From assembly GCA_963597355.1 (NCBI GenBank), contig CAVBPR010000018.1:128645-192644 (forward strand): a stretch of DNA of 64,000 bases. Reading direction: 5' to 3'. Of this stretch, positions 16,842 to 24,286 are shown piece by piece. A program made the position numbers and the translations under genes. Below the pieces are notes generated by a model. It made no database searches and was not told where the DNA came from. It was given only the letters and a program-made list of their open reading frames with translations. Every line of letters starts with the position of its first letter. Positions within the stretch are counted from its first letter, which is position 1. This DNA comes from UMGS1766 sp963597355 (GTDB lineage Bacteria; Bacillota; Clostridia; Oscillospirales; Oscillospiraceae).

Positions 16842-17230
16842 TTGTTTCGCACAGGAAAATACCAGCCCCATTTTAGAACATCTCTTTTGAAAAGGCAATA
16901 GACAAAAGTAAAAAAGTGTGCAGTAAAATGCAAGTGACAGCACGAAATACTTGCAATCTCCTGTTATAAAGTCAGGATTGTATTTTTAATAGGTATAGAA
17001 CAAAATCGGCCGAAAAAACGAAAAAGAAACGCCGAAGAAAAAGGTAAAAAATTTTTTCACAATTTTCTGAAAATGAAAACGGAAGGAATAGGTTGTAAAA
17101 AAACTTTGTTATTGTGCAAAAACAAGACACAGTGAACAGTTATAATTTAATAAGAAAAATGGAAAAACGCTGCGTATTCGGATCGAAGGAGCACAACAGA
17201 CCGGAAGAAAAAATGAACGAAATGGAGTGC
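16842..17230. other. AT-rich gap with no recognisable gene
   Basis: This part of the 554-base gap between the V-ATPase operon and the small membrane-protein gene is much richer in A and T than its neighbours. It holds a weak hairpin (CAATCTCCTG with CAGGATTG, ~16954-16980) and a second copy of TAATAGGTATAG. I see no convincing coding sequence or RNA gene. Confidence 0.4.
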
Positions 17231-17271
17231 GAAAAAATGCGCCATCGCACCTGAAAACAGGCTTGATGGCG
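17231..17271 (-). terminator. Terminator after the marR-linked small gene
   Basis: Minus-strand GCCATC..CCTG, TTTT, CAGG..GATGGC, then GCATTTTTT. Confidence 0.6.
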
Positions 17272-17338
17272 GAATACGACAAAATTTCTGCAAGAATAGA
17301 TATGGCGACTTGCAAAATTACGGAGGTGCAAGCTGGAA

Positions 17339-17635
17339 TTATTTTTCCTTCGACGGGGTGGAACTGCGAGGGGCATTTTCCACAATCAGGGAGGAAAGAT
17401 CCAGGGGTTCCTCCTGCTCCTGAACGAGCGAACCGGATGCATTCGGAAGAACCATGTGAGCGCCGGAAATGGAGTAGACCATGTAGCGCTGGAGATAGAC
17501 TGCAGCGCCGCTGAGAGCGATTGCTGCAATCAACACCAGAGCCAGAAACCATTTTGCTCCTTTGGAGAGACGCCGGTTGGAACTGGTGCTGCCGCGGTAA
17601 GCGCGGTAAGAACGATGATGCGGATACCGTCCCAT
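17339..17635 (-). CDS. Short single-span membrane protein, possibly a truncated envelope protein
   Basis: 98 residues. The start overlaps the marR stop (TAATG), so it is the second gene of that operon. A basic, tyrosine/arginine-rich N-terminus precedes one membrane helix (WFLALVLIAAIALSGAAVYL), followed by QRYMVYSISGAHMVLPNASG and an acidic, serine-rich tail. The piece after the helix looks like the entry strand of larger exported proteins, such as the DUF4015-type putative glycoside hydrolases of Clostridia, but no such domain follows before the stop or terminator. It may be a genuine small protein or a deletion remnant. Confidence 0.6.
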   Translation of the reverse strand: MGRYPHHRSYRAYRGSTSSNRRLSKGAKWFLALVLIAAIALSGAAVYLQRYMVYSISGAHMVLPNASGSLVQEQEEPLDLSSLIVENAPRSSTPSKEK

Positions 17636-18066
17636 TAGTCGCCGTCCTGGTTCAGCGATTGGTTCAGCAGCTGTAAACCACGGAGGATGGTTTGCTGTTC
17701 CTCTTCGGAAAGCCGATCCAAAGCCCGGCTGAACTGGCTGGTGGCGTTGCTTTGCAGTTGCTGCAGTCCCTGTTGGAACTTCTCCGTTGTGGCAACATAG
17801 ATTACCCGGCGGTCGGAATCGGAACGGACGCGCTGCACCAGATCCATTTTTTCCAGACGATCTACCACGCCGGAGATGGTGCTGTTTGCGCTGCCGGCGG
17901 CCTCTGCCAGGGCGCTGATGGGCATTGGTCCATCCGCTTCCAGAATGGCCAGAACAATAGATTGGGGATAGGTCAGACTCCATTGATTATAGTAAACCCG
18001 GAATTTTCCGGAGATGCGGTGTCCTGTCTGCAGATACTCATGCAGAATGTCGGTGGACAGATCCAT
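17635..18066 (-). CDS. MarR-family transcriptional regulator
   Basis: 143 residues from the ATG at 18066, preceded by AAGGAG; in-frame ATG 18120 lies at the promoter and is rejected. The winged helix is clear: TYPQSIVLAILEADGPMPISALAEAAGSANSTISGVVDRLEKMDLVQRVRS... then the wing SDSDRRVIYVATTEKF. MarR proteins are dimeric repressors often released by small ligands. A perfect 18-base palindrome lies in its own promoter, so autorepression is likely. The co-transcribed gene encodes the small membrane protein at 17339. Confidence 0.9.
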   Translation of the reverse strand: MDLSTDILHEYLQTGHRISGKFRVYYNQWSLTYPQSIVLAILEADGPMPISALAEAAGSANSTISGVVDRLEKMDLVQRVRSDSDRRVIYVATTEKFQQGLQQLQSNATSQFSRALDRLSEEEQQTILRGLQLLNQSLNQDGD

Positions 18067-18115
18067 AAAAATGCTCCTTCCAAGTGAAAAACAAAGGGGA
18101 TTGTAATTATGACTT

Positions 18116-18144
18116 AGCATATATTTTCAATTGAAAATAGTCAA
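18116..18144 (-). promoter_or_regulatory. marR promoter with palindromic operator in the spacer
   Basis: Minus strand TTGACT (18144-18139), 17-base spacer, TATGCT (18121-18116). The perfect palindrome TATTTTCAATTGAAAATA (18122-18139) fills the spacer, so a dimer bound there would block RNA polymerase. Confidence 0.75.
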
Positions 18145-18279
18145 CCGATTGGGAGGAAAATTCATGTTTAATTAACAAGTTGGACAAGAAACCGAAATCT
18201 GTAACGTGAAATAGAGGGAAAGAGCCGTGTTCCGGCAAAACGGTTAAAAAAATAGGGGGCAAATAGCGGAATTTTAAAC

Positions 18280-18308
18280 TTGCTTTTACATGGGGATAGC
18301 CATAAAAT
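18280..18308 (+). promoter_or_regulatory. Promoter of the diguanylate cyclase gene
   Basis: TTGCTT (18280-18285), 17-base spacer, TAAAAT (18303-18308), about 40 bases before the start codon. Confidence 0.55.
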
Positions 18309-18351
18309 AGAAAATACAGTTCGATTGGTAAAATTAAGAGGGGGTGCCTTC

Positions 18352-19479
18352 ATGATAAAAGACATGATCCAGGTTTTCCTTGCCCCTGTTCTAACTCTTT
18401 TTTCGCTGGCGGTAATGGTGGCGCGAAATCCCCTGTTGAGCGGCCGCAAAAAAGGGTTGTTTTATGGTGCCGGCGTGTTGCTGCTGCTGATTATTGTTTC
18501 GATTTGGATTGATAGCGTACTGGCCCGCGTTTCGCCTTCTGTGCAGGTTATCACCATGCGAAAAATTGCCAATTTTTCGCATTACTGTCTTGCGCCGCTT
18601 GCGCCGATGCTATTAGCGCTGCTGCATCAGAGAAATAAAAAAAATCCCGGCTGGTGGTTCTATCTGCCGGAGGCAGTTGTGGTGGGCGTCAATATTGTGA
18701 GCCTGTTCAACGGCTGTGTCGTTCAGGTGACGGAAGCGAACACCGTGGAGCCCGGCCCCATGTATTTTCTTGTCTACCTGATTGGCGGGCTTTATTTGCT
18801 GCTTCTTCTCAACCGGGCAATGGGACAGCATTATCGTCCGAATCGGCAGGCGGAAGGGGCATTGATTACCAGCGCAATTATTGTTTTTGCCATTACGATT
18901 GTGCTGGATGTGGTGTATGATCTGCGATTTGTTCTCTGGAGCATTGCAGTTGCATTTCTGGTGCTGTATTTCCTCCAACTGAATGTGGAGAAGGTGGCCT
19001 TTGACCCGTTAACCGGAACCCACAGTCAGGTTGCCTTTTCCAACACGACGAAAAAAATGCGCCACGGAAAGGGAAAAACCTGCACGATTGCCATGGTGGA
19101 CATGAACGGGCTGAAGTTCTTTAACGACACCTATGGCCACAGCGCGGGAAACGATGCGCTGAAACAGATGTCGGGGGCCATTCTGGCGGCAGTGGAAGGC
19201 CAGCGTATGCGGGTTTATCGCCATGGCGGAGACGAGTTTGTGGTGGTTGCGATGCGGCTATGTCGCGAGGAAATGGAGACCATTCTGGAAGGCGCACTGC
19301 ACCAGTGCGGCGAGGTGCAAGGCGTTCCGGTCAGCTTTGCCTATGGCGTGGCGGAATTTCATTCGGGCGATGATCTGCGGGCGTCCATTTCCGAGGCAGA
19401 TGAGCGGATGTATGCCCACAAAAAGGCGACCAGCCCAATGGCACAGCGGACGGATCACACGGATTTGGTGGAAATCTGA
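18352..19479 (+). CDS. Membrane-bound diguanylate cyclase (GGDEF)
   Basis: 375 residues from ATG 18352, preceded by GAGGGGG. About seven membrane helices occupy residues 5-205, followed by a GGDEF domain: FDPLTGTHSQVAF, DMNGLKFFNDTYGHSAGNDA and the intact signature YRHGGDEF near residue 291. The enzyme makes cyclic di-GMP from two GTP. No obvious RxxD inhibitory site stands before the signature (the segment reads VEGQRMRVYRHGG). No EAL domain or c-di-GMP riboswitch is nearby. Confidence 0.9.
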   Translation: MIKDMIQVFLAPVLTLFSLAVMVARNPLLSGRKKGLFYGAGVLLLLIIVSIWIDSVLARVSPSVQVITMRKIANFSHYCLAPLAPMLLALLHQRNKKNPGWWFYLPEAVVVGVNIVSLFNGCVVQVTEANTVEPGPMYFLVYLIGGLYLLLLLNRAMGQHYRPNRQAEGALITSAIIVFAITIVLDVVYDLRFVLWSIAVAFLVLYFLQLNVEKVAFDPLTGTHSQVAFSNTTKKMRHGKGKTCTIAMVDMNGLKFFNDTYGHSAGNDALKQMSGAILAAVEGQRMRVYRHGGDEFVVVAMRLCREEMETILEGALHQCGEVQGVPVSFAYGVAEFHSGDDLRASISEADERMYAHKKATSPMAQRTDHTDLVEI

Positions 19480-19487
19480 AAAAAATC

Positions 19488-19516
19488 TTGCGTTTTCCTG
19501 TGCTGTGTGATAGTAT
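19488..19516 (+). promoter_or_regulatory. Promoter of secG
   Basis: TTGCGT (19488-19493), 17-base spacer, TAGTAT (19511-19516). Its start (AATCTTGC..TTTCCT) closely resembles that of the degV promoter at 19889. Confidence 0.6.
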
Positions 19517-19579
19517 AAACTTCGAATTTGAAGATTTTCGCCCGGTTTTCTGCGGGCGTTGGAAAGAGGAGTTTCTGAA

Positions 19580-19819
19580 ATGAGTGCTTTGACAACGGTT
19601 CTGACGGTCATTGAAGTGATCGCATCTATTTTTCTGATTCTGGTTGTTCTGCTTCAGTCCGGCAAAAGCGCCGGTATTGCCGGTGCCATCGGCGGCGGCA
19701 TGGACACCTTCCTGAGCAAGAACAAGGCCAAGAGCTGGGATGCAAAACTGGCTCGCCTGACCAAGTGGGTTGCAATTGCCTTTATGGTGCTGTCCCTCGT
19801 TCTGGTTATGGTGCTGTAA
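19580..19819 (+). CDS. secG: Preprotein translocase subunit SecG
   Basis: 79 residues with two membrane helices around the typical loop LLQSGKSAGIAGAIGGGMDTF. SecG assists the SecYEG channel. The ATG at 19580 follows GAAAGAGGAG. In many Clostridia secG sits beside rnr and smpB; here it is alone between a promoter and a terminator. Confidence 0.93.
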   Translation: MSALTTVLTVIEVIASIFLILVVLLQSGKSAGIAGAIGGGMDTFLSKNKAKSWDAKLARLTKWVAIAFMVLSLVLVMVL

Positions 19820-19837
19820 TTTTATCTGCATAATTTA

Positions 19838-19870
19838 GGCGGCTGTCTGCTGGACAGTCGCCTTTTGTTT
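19838..19870 (+). terminator. Terminator of secG
   Basis: GGCGGCTGTC, TGCTG, GACAGTCGCC, then TTTTGTTTT. Confidence 0.8.
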
Positions 19871-19888
19871 TGCAGATTCAAATAAATC

Positions 19889-19917
19889 TTGCAGTTTCCT
19901 CACAAATGTGAGATAAT
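19889..19917 (+). promoter_or_regulatory. degV promoter with inverted repeat
   Basis: TTGCAG (19889-19894), 17-base spacer, GATAAT (19912-19917). The inverted repeat CTCACA-AA-TGTGAG (19899-19912) occupies the spacer and reaches the -10, a typical repressor position. Confidence 0.55.
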
Positions 19918-19955
19918 CGACGGGTTATTGAAATCATTTGGAAGGAACTAGGTAC

Positions 19956-20825
19956 ATGACACCGAAGAAAATCGCTTTGTTGACGGACTCCTGCGCGGAT
20001 TTGCTGCAGGAAGACTTGGAACGGACGCATATTTTTACCGTGCCGTTGCGGATTTCCTGTGCAGACGGGGAATATACCGACGGCGTAGATATACAGGCCG
20101 AGGACGTTTATCAGCGCCTGCACGAGGGAGAATTGCCGAAAACCTCTCTTCCTGCCGGATCGGACATTCATGACATTTTTACCCGCATTGCAGAGGAAGG
20201 ATACGATGGCGTGATTGGCGTTATGCTCTCCTCCGGTCTGTCCGGCACGTTTAACGCCGTGCGGCTGATGGCAGAGGAATTCAGCGACCGTCTGACAGCG
20301 CGTATTTTTGACAGCCGGAGCGGTTCTCTGGGGCAGAGCATGACTTTGCTGCAGCTGGCGGAGGATATTCAAAAGGGAATGGAATGGGAAGAGCTGGTGG
20401 AGCGGCGTGTACCGAAGCTGATTGAGGGAAGCACCGTCTTTTTCAGCGTAGACACGCTGGAATACCTGAAAAAGGGCGGCCGCATTGGAAAGGTGACGGC
20501 AGCGGCAGGCACGCTGCTGAAATTAAAACCGATTCTCTCCTTTGCCGAAGACGGGCAGCTGCAAAGCGCAGCAAAAGTGCGGGGAAGCAGCAAAGTGCCG
20601 GATAAACTGGCGGAGCTGGTGCAGGCTGCCTGCGGAGAACATCGGCGCTATAACCTGGCGGTGGCCCATGGAGGCGCGCCGGAAGGAATGGAGATTGTGC
20701 GGGAAAAACTGACGGCGCTGCTGCCGAATTGCGAGCACATCTGGGAAGGCAAGATTGACGGCACTCTGAGCGTGTACATTGGCGACGGTGTGCTGGGTGC
20801 AGGCGTGCAGGTGCTGGACGATTAA
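19956..20825 (+). CDS. DegV-family fatty-acid-binding protein
   Basis: 289 residues from the ATG at 19956, preceded by GGAAGGAA. DegV hallmarks are KIALLTDSCADL at the start, PKTSLPAGSD, the SSGLSGTFNAV loop, LKKGGRIGK and the central LKPIL. Family members bind a fatty acid; in Gram-positives related FakB proteins hand it to the FakA kinase. fakA is not in this window, so assignment as FakB is uncertain. An HD-domain gene follows 15 bases later. Confidence 0.88.
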   Translation: MTPKKIALLTDSCADLLQEDLERTHIFTVPLRISCADGEYTDGVDIQAEDVYQRLHEGELPKTSLPAGSDIHDIFTRIAEEGYDGVIGVMLSSGLSGTFNAVRLMAEEFSDRLTARIFDSRSGSLGQSMTLLQLAEDIQKGMEWEELVERRVPKLIEGSTVFFSVDTLEYLKKGGRIGKVTAAAGTLLKLKPILSFAEDGQLQSAAKVRGSSKVPDKLAELVQAACGEHRRYNLAVAHGGAPEGMEIVREKLTALLPNCEHIWEGKIDGTLSVYIGDGVLGAGVQVLDD

Positions 20826-20840
20826 AAGGAGAGACGAACA

Positions 20841-21428
20841 ATGAGCCGAATGGATCAGCAGTTTGATTTTTTGCGGGAAATTGACAAGGAAAAAGAGATT
20901 GTCCGGCAAACCTATCTGGCTTCAGCGGCCCGAAAAGAGGGAGATGCGGAGCACGCATGGCACATGGCCATTATGACGCTGCTGCTCAGCGAGTATGCCA
21001 ACGAGAAAATCGACGTGCTGAAGACGGTTTCCATGCTGCTGATCCATGACCTGGTGGAGATCGATGCCGGAGATACCTACGCCTATGACGAGAGCGGAAA
21101 AACAACCCAGCGGGAACGGGAAGTGAAGGCGGCGGAGCGGATTTTCGGACTTTTGCCGGAGGATCAGGGCAGAAAAATGCGGGAGCTCTGGGAAGAGTTT
21201 GAGGCAAGAGAAACGGCGGAGGCCAAGTTTGCCCGAACCATGGACTGTGTACAGCCGCTGATGCTGAACGATGCCTCGGACGGCCGTTCCTGGGCAGAAC
21301 ATGGCGTTCATTTGCATCAGGTGCTGGCGAGAAATGAGCACACGGCAGATGGATCTCAGGAAATCTGGGACTACGCCCGCAGTCATTTCCTTGCGCCCCA
21401 TGTGGGACAGGAACTGAAAAACGACTGA
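20841..21428 (+). CDS. HD-domain hydrolase, YfbR/HDDC2-like 5'-nucleotidase
   Basis: 195 residues. The metal ligands are visible: EHAWHMAIM (H of the first motif), LLIHDLVEIDAGD (the HD pair) and a later aspartate in the helix AKFARTMDCVQPLML. This follows the YfbR/HDDC2 group, which removes phosphate from deoxynucleoside monophosphates. Co-transcribed with degV. Confidence 0.85.
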   Translation: MSRMDQQFDFLREIDKEKEIVRQTYLASAARKEGDAEHAWHMAIMTLLLSEYANEKIDVLKTVSMLLIHDLVEIDAGDTYAYDESGKTTQREREVKAAERIFGLLPEDQGRKMRELWEEFEARETAEAKFARTMDCVQPLMLNDASDGRSWAEHGVHLHQVLARNEHTADGSQEIWDYARSHFLAPHVGQELKND

Positions 21429-21438
21429 AAAACGGACG

Positions 21439-21476
21439 AAGCGCCGCATCGATTTTTCTTTCGATGCGGCGCTTTT
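21439..21476. terminator. Terminator between convergent genes
   Basis: AGCGCCGCATCGA, a T-rich loop, TCGATGCGGCGCT, then TTT. A 13-bp stem between the HD gene (plus) and the radical SAM gene (minus). Confidence 0.8.
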
Positions 21477-21492
21477 GAATGAAAAAAGCGGA

Positions 21493-22098
21493 TCAGCTTT
21501 CGTAGGGACGGACACGGAGAACTGCCCCAACGCTTTCGCAGATTTTGCGGCAGGTTTCCTGTTCCTCCGGTGTTGTAACCGGCTCGCCTACCACGGTCAT
21601 CACCACATTGGGCACGTAGCGGGTGCAGTCCCTGGTGAAGCGAAGCATGGCATCGTAGGAGCCAATGCCGAATTTGCTTCGCGTCAGGCGCAGATACTCC
21701 TCGGCGTCCATGGCGTTTAAGCTGACGGAAACGGAGTCGATGAGATCGGCCAGCATGGGGGCGGTTTCCTTCTGCCAGATCAAATCCGCCAAACCGTTGG
21801 TGTTGATGCGCAGAGGAATGGAAGACTTGGACTTGATGTAGCGGGCAACCTCCAGCAGGTCGGGCAGGCGCTCGGTTGGCTCGCCATAACCGCAGAAAAC
21901 GATTTCCTTGTATTGGCTGAGGTCCCATTTGTCAATGCTGTCGCATACCTCCTGCACTGTGGGTTCCCGTTCCAGCCACAGGGGATCGGAACCATATACG
22001 CCGGGGGCATTTTGCCGCAGGCAGAAGGTGCAGGCGCAGGGACAGCGGTTGGTCATGTTGACGTAGATGCCCTGCTTTACAGGATAAGTGATGGTCAT
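21493..22098 (-). CDS. Radical SAM protein of the TatD-associated type
   Basis: 201 residues from the ATG at 22098, with TGGAGG before it. The cluster motif CPCACTFC (CxxxCxxC) binds the 4Fe-4S cluster, followed by the GYGEPTE SAM-binding segment and LRINTNG. The short length and sequence fit the family linked to tatD in other Bacillota (TIGR04038, from memory). Its reaction is unknown. Downstream of the ECF-type gene on the same strand, 80 bases away. Confidence 0.82.
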   Translation of the reverse strand: MTITYPVKQGIYVNMTNRCPCACTFCLRQNAPGVYGSDPLWLEREPTVQEVCDSIDKWDLSQYKEIVFCGYGEPTERLPDLLEVARYIKSKSSIPLRINTNGLADLIWQKETAPMLADLIDSVSVSLNAMDAEEYLRLTRSKFGIGSYDAMLRFTRDCTRYVPNVVMTVVGEPVTTPEEQETCRKICESVGAVLRVRPYES

Positions 22099-22178
22099 AA
22101 AAAAGCCTCCAAAACACTTCATGCTTCTGCCTGCAGTGCAGGCAGAAGCAAAAAGGAATTATTCTGATTTTGCCTATT

Positions 22179-22694
22179 TTACCCCAATTCCAGCTGAGAA
22201 ACAAGACGCTGTTTCACACCGGCCTTGTCCAGCGCCTTGCCCAGCAGGATATAGACCACGCTGCTGAGGACGACCTGGGTGATGTAACCGGTGATGCCGG
22301 CAGCCGGAGCAATAAAGTTTCCGGTGAGGACGCTTTCGTAAAGGTAATAACCACCGGCACACAGCAGGAAAGAGGGCAGAATTGCCAGATAATTGTGCTT
22401 GCAAAGGAAGGTAGGCGCTTTCCATGTGAAGAAGCAGGCGGTCAGGGCCTTGATGATCAGCGTTGCAGGCGCCCACATGGAGTAGCCGCTGAGGATGTCT
22501 GCCAGACCGGCGCCGATTGCACCGGCAGCAGCGGCATAACCGGTGGGCAGAATGGAGGCGGCCAGATAGAGGAAGCCGTCCCCCACATGGGTGTAGCCGT
22601 TAAAGCTGGGAACATGGAGATAAGCGGTAAAGACATAGATGATGGCGGCGAGAACCGCAGTTTGGCAAAGCCGTTGAATTCGAATTGATTTCAT
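22179..22694 (-). CDS. ECF transporter S component (TIGR04002/QueT-like)
   Basis: 171 residues with about six membrane helices. The N-terminus (RIQRLCQTAVLAAIIYVFTA) and the loops VPSFNGYTHVGDGFLYLAA and GAGLADILSGYSMWAPATLI are typical of ECF substrate-binding (S) components. The vitamin or precursor bound is not readable from sequence. No energising EcfA/EcfT genes are present, as usual for group II ECF systems that share one module. GGAGG precedes the ATG. Confidence 0.8.
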   Translation of the reverse strand: MKSIRIQRLCQTAVLAAIIYVFTAYLHVPSFNGYTHVGDGFLYLAASILPTGYAAAAGAIGAGLADILSGYSMWAPATLIIKALTACFFTWKAPTFLCKHNYLAILPSFLLCAGGYYLYESVLTGNFIAPAAGITGYITQVVLSSVVYILLGKALDKAGVKQRLVSQLELG

Positions 22695-22915
22695 GATGAA
22701 TTCCTCCTGATTGGGTTGTCAATAGAATAGCCGGATTTTGCATAGATAAAAATCACCAATTTGAAAAAGATTCATCAGACCAGAATAGGACTAGATGGAG
22801 AAAAAGAGCAGGAAAGTTAGAAATGCTTGAATTTAAGATAGAATATGCTATTATAAAAAAGAATTTAAGAAAATTCCTTGCGAATTGTTATCATTCAGTA
22901 AATTTCTATCGTTTG
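22695..22915. other. Upstream region of the ECF S-component gene
   Basis: AT-rich sequence with no gene. Only the ribosome site of the minus-strand gene (CAGGAGGAATTCATC) is clear. I find no TPP, FMN or preQ1 riboswitch core. Confidence 0.3.
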
Positions 22916-23024
22916 TCTTAAGACCAGAAACGTCTGACCTTAAGGTCAGATTACAAAGCCAGCCGCGCACCAGAGTTCTCGTTTTTCTCGCAATGCTCCG
23001 GCCTTGCGGTATGCAGGGCTGGTA
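22916..23024 (+). ncRNA. Candidate structured RNA or operator pair
   Basis: Two dyads centred on CTTAAG lie 22 bases apart: TCTTAAGA (22916-22923) and the perfect 18-base palindrome TCTGACCTTAAGGTCAGA (22933-22950). Then CCAGCC (22959-22964) pairs with GGCTGG (23017-23022), enclosing a CGCAA/TTGCG hairpin (22989-23008) and followed by TATTTTTA. The plus-strand reading looks like a leader with a terminator-like stem before the metallo-hydrolase; the CTTAAG dyads could also be a DNA operator. I match no known family. Confidence 0.35.
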
Positions 23025-23060
23025 TTTTTATGCCTGAACAAAAATAGGAGGAGAGTCTCT

Positions 23061-23681
23061 TTGAGTCAAGCTCGTATTACCTGGTATGGCCATTCCTGCT
23101 TTCTGATTGAGCTGGCAGGCGGCAGTATTGTTTTAGACCCTTATACGACCGGGTCGGTTCCCGGGCTGCGCCTGCCGGACTTGAATGCCGACGCAGTACA
23201 TGCCAGCCATAGCCACAGCGACCACAACGGAACGGACTGCGTTCTGACCACCGGAAAGCCGCTGCCGTTTACGGTGCGGGAGGTTGCCGGAACCCACGCC
23301 CGGGGCGGCGACGGGGATTGGAAGGACAACACGATTCTGGTCATCGAGGGAGACGGTCTCCGACTGGTGCATCTGGGGGATCAGGGCTGTGTGCTTACCC
23401 CGGAACAGGTGGAGGCAATCGGAAAACCGGATCTGCTGATGATTCCCGTGGGAGGGTTTTGCACGGTAAGCGGTTGCGAAGCGCGGCAGATTGCAGCGCA
23501 GCTGGAGCCGACGGTGATTGTCCCGATGCACTATCGCTCAAACAACATAGGGTTTGATATGATCGACACGGTAGACGAGTTTTTGCAGGGAGAGCTTCCG
23601 GTGACCTATGCGGAAGAGAAGAGTTTTATGATTGAGACAGGGATGAAGCCCCAGATCCTCATCCCCCGACTGGTGCAGTGA
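23061..23681 (+). CDS. Metallo-beta-lactamase-fold hydrolase (UPF0173-like)
   Basis: 206 residues from a TTG at 23061, chosen for GGAGGAG ten bases upstream; the earlier in-frame ATG at 23004 lies within the structured region. The motif HSHSDHNG supplies the metal ligands of the family's HxHxDH, with later histidines at VAGTHARGG, HLGDQG and PMHYRS. It belongs to the short single-domain group of uncertain substrate. The stop is followed one base later by the pth2-like start. Confidence 0.85.
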   Translation: MSQARITWYGHSCFLIELAGGSIVLDPYTTGSVPGLRLPDLNADAVHASHSHSDHNGTDCVLTTGKPLPFTVREVAGTHARGGDGDWKDNTILVIEGDGLRLVHLGDQGCVLTPEQVEAIGKPDLLMIPVGGFCTVSGCEARQIAAQLEPTVIVPMHYRSNNIGFDMIDTVDEFLQGELPVTYAEEKSFMIETGMKPQILIPRLVQ

Positions 23682-23682
23682 T

Positions 23683-24111
23683 ATGAGCTATCGATCCAAA
23701 CAAATGTTGATTGTGCGGCGGGATCTGAAAATGCGCAAGGGTAAGATCGCCGCCCAGGCCAGCCATGCGTCGGTGGAAGCGGTGCTGAAGGCGATTATAA
23801 AAGAAAACCGGACGAACCAGCTGCGCGTCAGCCCGGAAGGATATGCCTATCTGGAACCTTCGGAGGGGGACAGCAGTCCGCTGACGGATTGGTTTCGCTA
23901 CGGAATGGCAAAAATCTGCGTTTATGTGGATTCGGAGGAGGCGCTGCGGGAGCTGGATGAGAAGGCGAGAAATGCGGGAATTACCACGGCACTCATTTTG
24001 GACGCCGGTATGACCGAGTTTCACGGAGAGCCGACTTACACTGCCCTGGCATTTGAACCGCTGGAAGCGGAGCGGGCAGACGAACTGACCGGTTCTTTGC
24101 CGCTGTACTGA
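23683..24111 (+). CDS. Peptidyl-tRNA hydrolase of the Pth2 (archaeal/eukaryotic) type
   Basis: 142 residues. KQMLIVRRDLKMRKGKIAAQ followed by ASHASVEAV matches the N-terminal Pth2 signature with its catalytic lysine, and KICVYVDSEEALRELDEKA and LILDAGMTEFHGEPTYTALAF match the core and the conserved D..T..G end. Pth2 cleaves peptidyl-tRNA and is unrelated to bacterial Pth1; it occurs patchily in bacteria. An insert of ~20 residues (residues 52-72) separates the first helix from the core. It may be an accessory enzyme or act on another tRNA-ester substrate. Confidence 0.8.
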   Translation: MSYRSKQMLIVRRDLKMRKGKIAAQASHASVEAVLKAIIKENRTNQLRVSPEGYAYLEPSEGDSSPLTDWFRYGMAKICVYVDSEEALRELDEKARNAGITTALILDAGMTEFHGEPTYTALAFEPLEAERADELTGSLPLY

Positions 24112-24122
24112 AAATTGGATGC

Positions 24123-24168
24123 AACCGCTGTGCTGCAGGAGATGCAGTGCGGCGGTTTTCCTTTTTTG
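24123..24168 (+). terminator. Terminator after the Pth2 gene
   Basis: AACCGC..CTGCA, GGAGA, TGCAG..GCGGTT, then TTCCTTTTTT. Confidence 0.75.
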
Positions 24169-24185
24169 TCTGGAAGGGAAAATGT

Positions 24186-24214
24186 TTGCACTTATCCGGT
24201 GGTTGTGGTATCAT
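24186..24214 (+). promoter_or_regulatory. Promoter of trpS operon
   Basis: TTGCAC (24186-24191), 17-base spacer, TATCAT (24209-24214). The leader is only ~65 bases, with no room for a T-box. Confidence 0.6.
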
Positions 24215-24286
24215 GAGTGGAAATGTTATACGGAAATTACGCCCGAAATTCAGGGCTTTACTGATCGAGAAAGGCGAGGTTTGACG

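Noticed and set aside
18145..18351. Cyclic di-GMP riboswitch before the GGDEF gene
   Set aside because: The conserved GEMM core could not be found; a plain promoter explains the start.
18280..18351. Earlier in-frame start for the diguanylate cyclase
   Set aside because: It would begin inside the promoter at 18280-18308; ATG 18352 has a proper ribosome site.
24169..24286. T-box leader before trpS
   Set aside because: The leader after the predicted promoter is too short, and no T-box sequence or specifier stem is visible. The same holds for the 87-base gap before ileS and for ilvE.
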